A stretch of 64,000 nt of DNA. It comes from Lysobacterales bacterium (GTDB taxonomy: Bacteria > Pseudomonadota > Gammaproteobacteria > Xanthomonadales > Rhodanobacteraceae). The stretch covers positions 281,644 to 345,643 of the forward strand of contig JADKJL010000013.1 of NCBI GenBank assembly GCA_016721015.1, in the 5' to 3' direction. This document shows, in pieces, positions 8,224 to 16,706 of the stretch (the stretch's first letter is position 1; each line of letters begins with the position of its first letter). Position numbers and translations under genes: made by a program. A model generated the notes under the pieces. The model searched no databases. It was not told the origin of the DNA and saw only the letters and a program-made list of their open reading frames with translations.

Positions 8224-8262
8224 ACATGCAACAAAATAGCCGCGCGCCAAGTCACATGCAAC
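8224..8262 (-). promoter_or_regulatory. mazEF promoter with two direct-repeat operator candidates
   Basis: On the minus strand GTTGCATGT occurs twice (plus 8254-8262 and 8224-8232), 30 bp apart. A promoter fits between them: -35 TTGCAT (plus 8256-8261), 17-bp spacer, -10 TATTTT (plus 8233-8238). The repeats overlap the -35 box and lie just downstream of the -10, where a toxin-antitoxin complex could repress. The promoter and operator roles are inferred from position only. Confidence 0.45.
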
Positions 8263-8458
8263 GTGCGGCGACGGAGTATTGATATAAACCGAGGCTGCGG
8301 AACCGAGTCAGGTTGCGAGTTGAAGTCTTTTGCGTGCATGCGGCCGAGCGCGCGGCACTCTCACTTGGACTGATCCAGAACCCGGGTCAGGTCGCAATAA
8401 ATTTCAACCTGCGCACGAACGATGGGTTCAGATCTTGAAAAGGGAAGCGATGCACAAA

Positions 8459-9817
8459 TCAAGTCCTGATTACTTTCTTTTCGGAGAGGCGCTCCGCCAA
8501 GTTGGTTGTCGGGGAGAAATAATTTGCTTTTCCGACCCGCTCTTTCCTGAGAAGTTTTGCTGAAGCGAGGTCGTTGAGATCATTGAGCGCTGTTGGGTAT
8601 GTGATTCGATGGGCGCCTTGATGCGATGCCACCGTATAGGCTGATTCGGGTGAGCGCAGCGCATTGGCCAGTAGCGCGCGTTGTCGGTGGTTGAGATTTT
8701 TGCCGAGTATGTAGGGAGATTTCAGGAGTGTCTCGGCGCGGCGGGTTTCTTCGGACTTTCTCGCTATGTAGCCATGCAATCCCTCTATGGATTGCTCCAG
8801 CGCTTCCAACTGCTGGGCGATGAAATAGCCCATATCGCACTCATCGGTCTCGGTATGGAGATAGGCAAGCATGTATTTTCCCGGGGATTTCTTTAGCGCA
8901 CTCGAAATCGACAAGTACTCCATTAACCAGTAGCCAGAATTGAGCATTGCCCAGTAGAAAAGCAGGCGTGCTGTTCGCCCATTGCCATCACAAAAGGGAT
9001 GGTCGTAGGCAAGCTGAAAATGAATCGCGATTGCTCGCGCCACCGGGTGAAAGAAGCTGCCCGAATCCGGCGCATTGGCAAACTTGCACAGTCTTTCAAG
9101 GCGCTTTGGGAGTTCGGATGCTTTCGGTGGAACGTGCAAGACGAGCGAAGGATTCGCTCTGTCGTATATGACTACATTGTCCTCAGCGGTTCTCAGACGC
9201 CCACATTGGTCTTCGCTCTCGAGCGTATCCGCCGTTAGCATGCTATGGAGTTCGAGAATGTCTTTGGCGGTAAATGGCCGCTGTCCTCGATCCTTTACTT
9301 CCCTCATGGCCATGTAATTGTTGTAGATCATTCGTTCACTTTGATCTCTCGGCTTTCTCCCGGTCTTGAGCATGTCTTTTGCAACCGCCCGTGTTGTAGA
9401 CGCGCCTTCCAATTGGGAAGAGGTCATCGCCTCTTCCATTAACGAGCGGATTAGAAATTTATTTTGTGCGTCTGTTTGACGACTGCCCATTCCAGCGATG
9501 GACCCTGCTGCTTCGCGGTCAATGTGATGCAGCCGCCGATTCATGGAATCAGTGAGGGCTAGCGAGAATGCAACACCTGATTTGTCCTGCAGGAGATCAA
9601 ACCGCTTGGAGTTTCCTCGCCTTGCCAACTTGATCGCCAGCCACCATTGGTTAGCGCTCAACCCTTCTGGTGGGGTTAGATGGCGCAGCTTGTCCCAGTG
9701 CACATAGCTTCCGTTGACTTCGGGTCCAGCGCGCGTGTTGAGCGCAGCGGTAAGGTCCTCATGGGAAATGTGAGCCATGAGGTCGCTAAGCGATGGTGCC
9801 TGAACCGGAAGCTTCAT
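8459..9817 (-). CDS. Fic family protein, class II (N-terminal autoinhibitory helix)
   Basis: 452 residues. The catalytic Fic motif is intact at 273-284: HPFCDGNGRTAR (catalytic His273, Asp277 for Mg, Arg284 for phosphates). The inhibitory helix is at 133-138, SSQLEG, matching (S/T)xxxE(G/N) with Glu137. It lies before the Fic core, which defines class II. An N-terminal DUF4172-like or substrate-recognition region (1-110) and a C-terminal winged-helix-like region (about 375-445, including HRQRALLANALRSPESAY and ALNDLNDLASAKLLRKE) flank the core. Such enzymes transfer AMP, or sometimes other nucleotides, to Tyr/Ser/Thr of target proteins. It is encoded alone, with its own promoter candidate, next to toxin genes; targets are unknown. 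Confidence 0.9.
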   Translation of the reverse strand: MKLPVQAPSLSDLMAHISHEDLTAALNTRAGPEVNGSYVHWDKLRHLTPPEGLSANQWWLAIKLARRGNSKRFDLLQDKSGVAFSLALTDSMNRRLHHIDREAAGSIAGMGSRQTDAQNKFLIRSLMEEAMTSSQLEGASTTRAVAKDMLKTGRKPRDQSERMIYNNYMAMREVKDRGQRPFTAKDILELHSMLTADTLESEDQCGRLRTAEDNVVIYDRANPSLVLHVPPKASELPKRLERLCKFANAPDSGSFFHPVARAIAIHFQLAYDHPFCDGNGRTARLLFYWAMLNSGYWLMEYLSISSALKKSPGKYMLAYLHTETDECDMGYFIAQQLEALEQSIEGLHGYIARKSEETRRAETLLKSPYILGKNLNHRQRALLANALRSPESAYTVASHQGAHRITYPTALNDLNDLASAKLLRKERVGKANYFSPTTNLAERLSEKKVIRT

Positions 9818-9855
9818 GATGTTGATCTGAGTGTGATATAAAAAACGTTGACGAT

Positions 9856-9885
9856 TTTATAGCAACTTAATACCACTTTAAGCAA
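9856..9885 (-). promoter_or_regulatory. Promoter candidate for the Fic gene
   Basis: On the minus strand TTGCTT (plus 9880-9885) and TATAAA (plus 9856-9861) are separated by 18 bp, 39 bp before the Fic start, in a locally AT-rich stretch. Assigned from consensus similarity only. Confidence 0.4.
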
Positions 9886-9986
9886 GCGGCCTGAGCTGAA
9901 CGGCGCACTCAACGCATATTTTGAGTTTTGAGCGCGCGGCGGCGATATTCGTTGAGTGGGAGGCCTGGGCAAATCGCAGGCAAACA

Positions 9987-10009
9987 AAACCCGGCGCATG
10001 GCCGGGTTT
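9987..10009 (-). terminator. Intrinsic terminator after tRNA-Pro
   Basis: On the minus strand AAACCCGG pairs with CCGGGTTT around a 7-nt loop and is followed by TTGTTTG (a T-rich tail). It lies 20 bp downstream of the tRNA 3' end, the expected place for a tRNA transcript terminator. The opposite strand has only a short T-run. Confidence 0.6.
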
Positions 10010-10029
10010 GTCGTGATGCCTTGAATGAT

Positions 10030-10106
<77 letters not shown>

Positions 10107-10259
10107 ATACCGGCCCGCGTTTGGCGGGGGCGCGAATGATAGCGGTGGAGGTGGTGCAGCGCAACGCCTGAGTTAAAGGGCAGGGGCCAATCTGATAATC
10201 TAGGCGGCCCGCTCCAAGGCGCATGAATGTGCCGCGGAAGCTGACTTTCCGAGGTTTTC

Positions 10260-11642
10260 ATGGCTTTGACACCCGCCCGCACCATGCCTGGCGTACTGGA
10301 ACTGCTGCCGCTCGATCAGATCGCCTTCCAGGGCATGCTCGATACGGTCCGCAGCAATTTCGAGCGCTTCGGCTTCCTGCCGATCGAGACGCCGGTGATG
10401 GAGTTTGCCGACGTGCTGTTGACCAAATCCGGCGGCGAGACCGAGCGCCAGGTGTATTTCGTGCAGTCGACCGGCGCGATGGAACAGGGCGATAAGCCTG
10501 ATCTGGCCCTGCGCTTCGATCTGACCGTGCCGCTGGCGCGCTATGTCGCCGAGCATGAGCATGGCCTGAGCTTTCCGTTTCGCCGTTACCAGATCCAGCG
10601 CGTCTATCGCGGCGAACGCGCCCAGCGTGGGCGTTTCCGCGAGTTCTACCAGTGCGATATCGATGTGATCGGCAAGGATTCGCTGTCGGTGCGCTACGAC
10701 GCCGAGATTCCGGCGACGATCTATGGCGTGTTTCGTGATCTGGCCATTGGCCCGTTCACGATCCAGCTCAACAATCGTCGCCTGATGCGCGGCTGGTTCG
10801 AAGGGCTGGGCATTGCCGATGGCGACCAGCAGATGGCCGTGCTGCGCGAGGTCGACAAGCTCGATAAGCGCGGTATCGAGCATGTGCGTGAGACGCTGAC
10901 CGGTGCGGCATTCGGCCTCGGCAGCGATACCGTCGACAAGATCCTTGCCTTCGTGCAGGTGCGTTCGACCTCGCTGGCCGATGCACTGGAAAAACTCGCC
11001 GCACTCGGATCGGGCAGCGAGATCTTCGAGCAAGGCCGCAACGAGTTGCGCGAAGTGCTCACCCTGATCAAGGCATTCGGCGTGCCCGAATCGCATTACG
11101 CGCTGAACCTGTCGATCGCGCGCGGCCTCGACTACTACACCGGCACGGTCTACGAGACGACGCTCAACGAGCATCCGCAGATCGGCTCGATCTGTTCGGG
11201 TGGCCGTTACGAAAACCTCGCCGGCAACTACACCAAATCGAGCCTGCCCGGCGTCGGCATCTCGATTGGCGCGACGCGCTTGTATTGGCAATTGCGCGAA
11301 GCCGGTTTGATCGCCACCGCGACGAGTTCGGTGCAGGCGCTGGTCACGCAGATGGACGAGGCGCAGTTGCCGGCGTACCTGGCCCTGGCCACCGAACTGC
11401 GCCAGGCCGGCATCAATACCGAAGTGGTCATGGAGCCGTCCAAGCTCGGCAAGCAGTTCAAATATGCCGACAAGGCGGGGATCCGTTTTGTGCTCGTGCT
11501 TGGCGAGAACGAGATCGCCAACGGCACGGTCACGGTCAAGGATTTGCGCCGCGAGGACCAGTTCGAAGTCGCCCGCAGCGAGCTGGTCAAGACCTTGCGC
11601 GTCGAACTGGAGCAGATCGCAGCCATGGGAGTTCGGTCATGA
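10260..11642 (+). CDS. hisS: Histidyl-tRNA synthetase
   Basis: 460 residues; charges tRNA-His with histidine. Class II motif 2 is seen as FRRYQIQRVYRGERAQRGRF followed by REFYQCDID. The histidine-specific HisA motif is RGLDYYTGTVYE, with Asp/Tyr contacting the substrate, and motif 3 lies at GVGISIGATRLYW. The C-terminal anticodon-binding domain (about 365-455) is present, so this is HisS rather than the regulatory paralogue HisZ. The start ATG 10260 follows GAGG. Its stop overlaps the next start by ATGA, so the ammonia-lyase and Rieske genes downstream are probably on the same message and translationally coupled. Confidence 0.93.
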   Translation: MALTPARTMPGVLELLPLDQIAFQGMLDTVRSNFERFGFLPIETPVMEFADVLLTKSGGETERQVYFVQSTGAMEQGDKPDLALRFDLTVPLARYVAEHEHGLSFPFRRYQIQRVYRGERAQRGRFREFYQCDIDVIGKDSLSVRYDAEIPATIYGVFRDLAIGPFTIQLNNRRLMRGWFEGLGIADGDQQMAVLREVDKLDKRGIEHVRETLTGAAFGLGSDTVDKILAFVQVRSTSLADALEKLAALGSGSEIFEQGRNELREVLTLIKAFGVPESHYALNLSIARGLDYYTGTVYETTLNEHPQIGSICSGGRYENLAGNYTKSSLPGVGISIGATRLYWQLREAGLIATATSSVQALVTQMDEAQLPAYLALATELRQAGINTEVVMEPSKLGKQFKYADKAGIRFVLVLGENEIANGTVTVKDLRREDQFEVARSELVKTLRVELEQIAAMGVRS

Positions 11643-13531
11643 CGATCGAACTGGATGGTTCCTCGCTGACGCGTGATCAGGTCATCGAGATCGCGTGCAA
11701 GGGCAGCGACGTTTCGCTCTCGCCGAAAGCGCTCGTGCGTGTGCAGCGTGCAGCCGATTTCCTGGCCGAGAAAGTTCGTTGCGGCGAGCCGGTCTACGGC
11801 GTGACCACGGGCTTCGGCAGCAATGCCGACAAGCTGCTCGGCGCCCACCGTGCGCGCGATGAGTTGCCGGGCGGCAATCCCGAACAGCACGAAGGCAGCC
11901 TGCTCGAAGAACTGCAGCACAACCTGTTGATCACCCACGCGGTCTGCGTCGGCGAGCCGCTGGCGACTGATGTCGTGCGCGCAATCCTGGCGATCCGCAT
12001 CAACACCTTGCTACGCGGACACTCGGGCATTCGCGTGTCGACCCTGGAAGCACTGACCACCTTGCTCAACCGCAACGTAATTCCAGTGATTCCGGCCAAG
12101 GGTTCGGTTGGTGCGAGTGGCGATCTGGCACCGCTGTCGCACCTGGCGATTGTCCTGCTCGGTGGTGGCGAAGCGTTTGTCGATGGCGAACGCGTCAGCG
12201 GCGCCGAAGCACTCAAGCGCATCGGCATCGAACCAATCCGTCTTTCGTTCAAGGAAGGCCTCGCGCTCAACAATGGCACCACGCAGATGCTGGCGACAGC
12301 CGTGCTCGCGTTGTCGCGAATCGGGAGTCTGATTGCGACAGCCGATCTCGCCGCGGCGATGACGCTCGATGCGTTTGCCGGGCGCAGCGGCGCCATGCGC
12401 CCCGAAGTGCACGCACTGCGTCCGCATCCGGGCCAGGTCGAAACCGCACGGCATATCCGCGAGTTGCTCGAAGGCTCGACGCTTGTCGATATTCCGTATC
12501 ACCTCGTGCCGCGCTTCCGTACCTGGACGGCCGAATCGTGGAGCGATCCGGTCGAGCAGCAACGTCGATTCGATATCTGCTGGGATTACGTGCCGCCGTC
12601 GCAGCGTCATGGCCGCGAGGCGTTCTACCAGCGTTTCCTGCCGTTCAAGGGTGGCAAGAAGCATCAGCCGCAGGATGCTTATTGCCTGCGCTGCATGCCG
12701 CAGGTTCATGGAGCGGTGCGCGATGCCTGGGAACAGGCCTGCCGCATCATCGATATCGAACTGAACTCGGTGACCGACAATCCGCTGGTGTTCCCGGATG
12801 CCGAGAATCCACGCTTCATCGAGGATCAGGTGATCTCCGCCGGCCACTTCCACGGCATGCCGCTGGCGCTGGCGATGAGCTATGTGAAGGTGGCGATTCC
12901 GGTGCTCGCCTCGATCTCCGAGCGGCGCTTGAACAAGCTGGTCGATCCGGCCAACAACGATGGCTTGCCGGCGTTTCTGATCGGCAACGAAGACGCGACC
13001 GATTCGGGTTTCATGATCGTGCAGTACACCGCCGCTGCCCTGGTCAACGACATGGCAACGCGCGCACACCCGGCCTCGGTGTATTCGATTCCAACCAGCG
13101 CCAACGCCGAAGATCATGTCTCGATGGGCACGAACGAAGCGCGTCATGTGCTCGAGATGACCGAGGATCTCGGCCATGTGCTGGCGCTGGAGTTGTACAC
13201 GGCGGCGCAGGCGCTCGAATACCGCCAGGACATGCTCAATGCGGCGCGTGGAGTGGCTGAGCGCGGCGACTGGAAGCTGCTCGCGGCGAAGATCAGCAAT
13301 GCGCCGCGTGAAGATCATCCGGCGTGGCCCGTCTTCGAGCAGGAAATCCGTGACTTGATGAAGGCGCTGACCGAGGCCGGTGAATTCCGCGCCAGCGACG
13401 CTGTGCGCAAGGCGCATGCGACGATCCGCGAACAGATCGATTTCATGCAGCGCGATCGGGCGATGGATGGCGATGTGCGCCGCATCTGCGAGCTGGTTGC
13501 GAGCAACCGGCTGCTTGGAGATCCGGCATGA
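11639..13531 (+). CDS. Histidine ammonia-lyase family protein with a large insertion
   Basis: 630 residues. The MIO cofactor triad Ala-Ser-Gly is at 159-161 in KGSVGASGDLAPLSHLA, and the active-site Tyr is at 53 in PVYGVTTGFGSN. Thr99-His100 in NLLITHAVCVGEP occupies the selectivity position, which is Ser-His in HutH, so histidine is the best guess; tyrosine and phenylalanine lyases carry His-Leu or Phe-Leu. Other family blocks are NNGTTQML, FAGRSGAMRPEVHALRPH, QDAYCLRCMPQVHG and DNPLVF. HutH is usually near 510 residues. Here about 60 residues rich in Trp, Arg and Phe (about 281-342) are inserted before QDAYCLRC, and the C-terminus is extended. No other hut genes are nearby, so degradation of histidine to urocanate is uncertain. 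The start is set at ATG 11639, overlapping the hisS stop. Confidence 0.85.
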   Translation: MTIELDGSSLTRDQVIEIACKGSDVSLSPKALVRVQRAADFLAEKVRCGEPVYGVTTGFGSNADKLLGAHRARDELPGGNPEQHEGSLLEELQHNLLITHAVCVGEPLATDVVRAILAIRINTLLRGHSGIRVSTLEALTTLLNRNVIPVIPAKGSVGASGDLAPLSHLAIVLLGGGEAFVDGERVSGAEALKRIGIEPIRLSFKEGLALNNGTTQMLATAVLALSRIGSLIATADLAAAMTLDAFAGRSGAMRPEVHALRPHPGQVETARHIRELLEGSTLVDIPYHLVPRFRTWTAESWSDPVEQQRRFDICWDYVPPSQRHGREAFYQRFLPFKGGKKHQPQDAYCLRCMPQVHGAVRDAWEQACRIIDIELNSVTDNPLVFPDAENPRFIEDQVISAGHFHGMPLALAMSYVKVAIPVLASISERRLNKLVDPANNDGLPAFLIGNEDATDSGFMIVQYTAAALVNDMATRAHPASVYSIPTSANAEDHVSMGTNEARHVLEMTEDLGHVLALELYTAAQALEYRQDMLNAARGVAERGDWKLLAAKISNAPREDHPAWPVFEQEIRDLMKALTEAGEFRASDAVRKAHATIREQIDFMQRDRAMDGDVRRICELVASNRLLGDPA

Positions 13532-13842
13532 GCGAGTGGGTGCGCATCTGCCACATGGCCGAACTGCTGCCCGGCGAGGTTCAAACCGGGTTCGACGGCG
13601 ATACGCCGATCGCGGTGTTCAATATCGATGGCGAGTTGTACGCGCTGGAGGACATCTGCACGCACGACGGTGCCGAACTGACCGGTGGCCCGATCCTCGG
13701 TTTCGAGGTGGAGTGCCCGCGGCATGGCTCGCGTTTTGACGTGCGCACCGGCGAGGCCATGAATCCGCCCGCTTACCTGCCGACGGCGAAGTTTCCGGTC
13801 AAGGTCGAGGACGGCTGGGTTTATTCACGCGACGATCGCTGA
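13528..13842 (+). CDS. Rieske-type [2Fe-2S] ferredoxin
   Basis: 104 residues. Cys44-x-His46 (ICTHDGAELTGG) and Cys63-x-x-His66 (VECPRHGSRFD) form the Rieske cluster site. The protein is the size of ferredoxin subunits of ring-hydroxylating dioxygenases or of the NirD-like single-domain Rieske proteins. It has no signal peptide, so it is cytoplasmic. Its ATG overlaps the stop of the ammonia-lyase by 4 bp. A role as electron donor to an oxygenase is a family expectation; no oxygenase gene is adjacent, so its partner is unknown. Confidence 0.88.
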   Translation: MSEWVRICHMAELLPGEVQTGFDGDTPIAVFNIDGELYALEDICTHDGAELTGGPILGFEVECPRHGSRFDVRTGEAMNPPAYLPTAKFPVKVEDGWVYSRDDR

Positions 13843-14465
13843 GCCGATCTTTGTTGGAGCAATAATCCACAGTGTGCAGTGGGAGCGACTTCAGTCGCGA
13901 TGCTTTTGTCTGAAATAAATGAGAAGCATCGCGGCTGAAGCCGCTTCCTACACAGTAGCCAGAAGCATCGCGGCTGAAGCCGCTCCCACGACAGATCGCG
14001 AAGGCGCGCAACAAAGCGCACGTCCTTGAATCGCCCGTGATTCGCTGGGAGGGCATTCATGCCCGATGCTGTTTCGGGATTCTCGCGAAGAGGCATCACG
14101 GCTGAAGCCGCTTCCTACACAGTAGCCAGGAGCATCGCGGCTGAAGCCGCTCCCACGACAGATCGCGAAGGCGCGCAACAAAGCGCACGTCCTTGAATCG
14201 CCCGTCACGATTCCCCCGCACTTCGTAGGAGAGGCATTCATGCCCGATGCTGTTGGATCAAGGCCCGGCTGAGCGATTGACGACGAGCATCGCGGCTGAA
14301 GCCGCTCCCACGACAGATCGCGACGATCGCCGAGCTGTCGTTTTCGGTTGGATCGTGCTCAGGAGCTCGCCCGTGAACGGGCTCCTGCTAAAGCGGCGAA
14401 CGCGACAGGCAACTGTAGGAGCGCCCTTCAGGGGCGAGCTTTCCCCACCATCTTGACGATTTCCA
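13843..14465. repeat. Cluster of REP palindromes with a 113-bp direct duplication
   Basis: Gene-free 620 bp between convergent genes. Six copies of a REP-type palindrome of the form GCATCGCGGCTGAAGCCGC occur at 13881-13903 (inverted), 13926-13951, 13965-13989, 14093-14118, 14132-14156 and 14287-14311. A second motif, GGCATTCATGCCCGATGC, occurs near 14052 and 14233. A third palindrome (AGGAGC...GCTCCT type) occurs at 14361-14386, with a half copy at 14414-14439. Bases 13926-14038 are repeated at 14093-14205 with few differences. No coding sequence is apparent; folding of transcripts and termination for both flanking genes are plausible roles. Confidence 0.85.
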
Positions 14466-14951
14466 TCAGGCCGGCTCGAAGCGGTTCGCGTCGCGGTTCT
14501 TGCGCACATTGGCAGGATTCCAGATGCGACCGTTCATGGCGATGTAGACGCCATCCGGCAGACACTGCACCGCACCGACTGCGCAGCCGACGTTGAACAC
14601 GGCGTCGGAACCCTGAAAACGTGCCGGATTCAGCGCGCCGGTCAAGACAATCACCTTGTCCTTGATGCTGCCGAGCACGGCGGCCGTTTCGACCATGGTG
14701 TCGGTGCCGTGGGTGACCAGCACGTGGCGATGCGGTTGGGCTTCGATCAGCCGGCGCAGCAGGTCGCGATCGGCTTCATCAAGATGCAGGCTGTCCTTGC
14801 GCAATGCGGGCAACACGTCGAAGGTGAACGCGACGCCGAGTGCTTCGAGGATCTTGCCGATTTGCGGGTCGCCGATTTCATAGGCGGACTTGTCATCGAA
14901 ATAAATCTTGTCGATGGTGCCGCCGGTGGTGACGATCGAGAGATGCTGCAT
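14466..14951 (-). CDS. Single-domain asparaginase-like protein
   Basis: 161 residues. The first asparaginase signature is at 7-14 (VTTGGTID, nucleophile Thr) and the second at 80-86 (THGTDTM), then VIVLTGALNPARFQGSDA. This is only the N-terminal domain of L-asparaginase; the usual C-terminal domain (to about 330 residues) is absent. The gene ends cleanly with a stop, and short stand-alone proteins of this kind exist in Lysobacterales, so it is probably a genuine short family member rather than a truncation. Substrate is unproven. It lies 23 bp downstream of the acyl-CoA dehydrogenase gene on the same strand, so the two are probably co-transcribed. Confidence 0.8.
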   Translation of the reverse strand: MQHLSIVTTGGTIDKIYFDDKSAYEIGDPQIGKILEALGVAFTFDVLPALRKDSLHLDEADRDLLRRLIEAQPHRHVLVTHGTDTMVETAAVLGSIKDKVIVLTGALNPARFQGSDAVFNVGCAVGAVQCLPDGVYIAMNGRIWNPANVRKNRDANRFEPA

Positions 14952-14974
14952 GGGAAATCCTTGCGCCAGCGCTT

Positions 14975-16654
14975 TCAAAGGGGTGGATCGAGCAGTTCGG
15001 TCGGATGTGCGCCGTTCTCGGCTGGCAGATCGACGAGACCTGCGGAAATGAACCGTGCGAGGGCCTGCGAAGGGCGCATGTCGCCGGTTTCCTTGATCGA
15101 ATAGGCGGCCTGACGGCAGAGCAGGGCAGCGGCCATGCTGCGTGCCAGCGTGATGGCAAATCCGCGTGCGCCAGCCTGCATGAGATTGGCATTGGCCGAG
15201 TTCCGGTGCAGCCATTGACTGGCCTGCTTGAGTGCCGAGCAGATGCTCATCGCATGCGATTCGAGGCTGGCCGACGTTTTCGATTTGAGGATTTCGGCAA
15301 GCACGTTGTCGGCACCATCAAGCAGGGGCTCGACGCCGACGCTGCCGATCGCGCGCAAGGTATCGAGTGCCAGCACATTGGTGGTGCCTTCCCAGATCGG
15401 GTAGACCTGGGCATCGCGCAACAACTGCGGGATGCCGGTGTCCTCGATGTAGCCGGCGCCGCCAAACGCCTCGCAGGTTTCCGAGGCGATGCGCACGGCG
15501 AGCTTGCCGGTCCACAGCTTGGCCAGCGGTGTGAGCAGGCGCAGCAGGGCCAGCTCGTTGTCGTTGGCGATGCCGGTCTCGCTGCGTCCAAGCAGGTGGG
15601 TGACGTGGAAGACAAGCTGGAATGCCGCTTCGAACTCGACCTGCATGTCAGCCAGCGTGGCCGCATGCAGTGGATGCTCGATCAGGCGCCGCCCAAACGC
15701 TTCACGCTGGTGCGCATAGCTTGTCGCCAGCGCGATGCAGCGGCGCATCGAGGCCAGCGCGCAGACGGCATTCCAGATCCGCGTGATGTTGAGCACGGGC
15801 GTGATCAGGCGCACGCCATGATCGAGTCCGTTGACTGGCATGGCCAAGGTGCCATCCAGATGGATTTCCGCGGTGGGCAGTTCGCGCGTGCCGAGCTTGT
15901 CCTTGAGACGGTCGACGCGGATGCCGTTCCATAGTCCGCCACTGTCGCGTGTTTCAAGATAAAACAAGGCCAGTCCGTCGGCACCCGCAGCGGCACCTTG
16001 CGGGCGCGCGAGGGTCAGTGCCATCTCGCCGATCACCGCCGAGCTGAACCATTTGCGTCCGTGCAGGCTGTACTGGCCATCGCCAACCGGGTGTGCCTCG
16101 GTCTCGCTGTCGCCGACATCCGAGCCGCCCATCAACTCGGTCATCCATTGACCCGAAAGCCAGAGATTCGCCGGATCGCGCGCAGTCAGACGCGGCAGCG
16201 CTCGCTCGATCAGTTGCTGGTTGCCGGATGCCTTGAGCGCGGTCGCCGCGCCATCGGTCATGGCCAGCGGACAGGTGTAGAACTCGCTGGCGACGTGGTG
16301 CAGGTAGACGCGGGCGAACTGGTCGCAGCGCGCGAATTCGCCATGCGTCGAGTCGTGACCGGCAGCGATCAGGCCATAGCGTGCCGCCATCTCGGCGCCG
16401 CGTTGCCAGATTGGCGTCAACTCGATGCGGTCGATGCGTTCGCCCCAGGCGTCATAGGGTGTCAGGCAGGGCTCCCGGCGCAGGCACGATCGTGCCTCGG
16501 TCCATGCGTGTGCGGCATGCGCGCCGAGCGCGTCGAGATCATCGTTGATCGCCGAGCGCATGGACGGCGGCAGCGCGCGATCCAGCCAGGCCTGCAGCAC
16601 GCGATCGCCGAAATACTGGTTGCCGAGGCTCGGTGCGAGAGGGTGGTTGGCCAT
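14975..16654 (-). CDS. Acyl-CoA dehydrogenase family protein, AidB-like
   Basis: 559 residues from ATG 16654. Family blocks: LWLSGQWMTELMGGSDVGDS (the FAD-binding beta domain, with the GGSD segment seen in AidB-type members), WFSSAVIGEMALTLARP, IRVDRLKDKLGTRELPTAEI, and CEAFGGAGYIEDTGIPQLLR (C-terminal helical domain with the GGAGY-E motif). AidB-like proteins are flavoproteins related to isovaleryl-CoA dehydrogenase and linked to alkylation response in E. coli; substrate cannot be assigned here. An in-frame ATG at 16684 exists, but TATACT, a -10-like hexamer, lies between the two, which favours the shorter start. Confidence 0.85.
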   Translation of the reverse strand: MANHPLAPSLGNQYFGDRVLQAWLDRALPPSMRSAINDDLDALGAHAAHAWTEARSCLRREPCLTPYDAWGERIDRIELTPIWQRGAEMAARYGLIAAGHDSTHGEFARCDQFARVYLHHVASEFYTCPLAMTDGAATALKASGNQQLIERALPRLTARDPANLWLSGQWMTELMGGSDVGDSETEAHPVGDGQYSLHGRKWFSSAVIGEMALTLARPQGAAAGADGLALFYLETRDSGGLWNGIRVDRLKDKLGTRELPTAEIHLDGTLAMPVNGLDHGVRLITPVLNITRIWNAVCALASMRRCIALATSYAHQREAFGRRLIEHPLHAATLADMQVEFEAAFQLVFHVTHLLGRSETGIANDNELALLRLLTPLAKLWTGKLAVRIASETCEAFGGAGYIEDTGIPQLLRDAQVYPIWEGTTNVLALDTLRAIGSVGVEPLLDGADNVLAEILKSKTSASLESHAMSICSALKQASQWLHRNSANANLMQAGARGFAITLARSMAAALLCRQAAYSIKETGDMRPSQALARFISAGLVDLPAENGAHPTELLDPPL

Positions 16655-16706
16655 GGTTGCGAGTATAGCCCGCGGCCGAATCATTCCCGAACGTGGCGTT
16701 GGCCGG

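Noticed and set aside
11285..11638. A 118-codon N-terminal extension of the ammonia-lyase
   Set aside because: It lies entirely inside hisS in another frame and is Arg/Gly/His-rich; the overlap ATG 11639 matches the family start.
11639..13531. Naming the lyase hutH
   Set aside because: The large insertion, the extra C-terminal length and the absence of other hut genes leave the substrate open.
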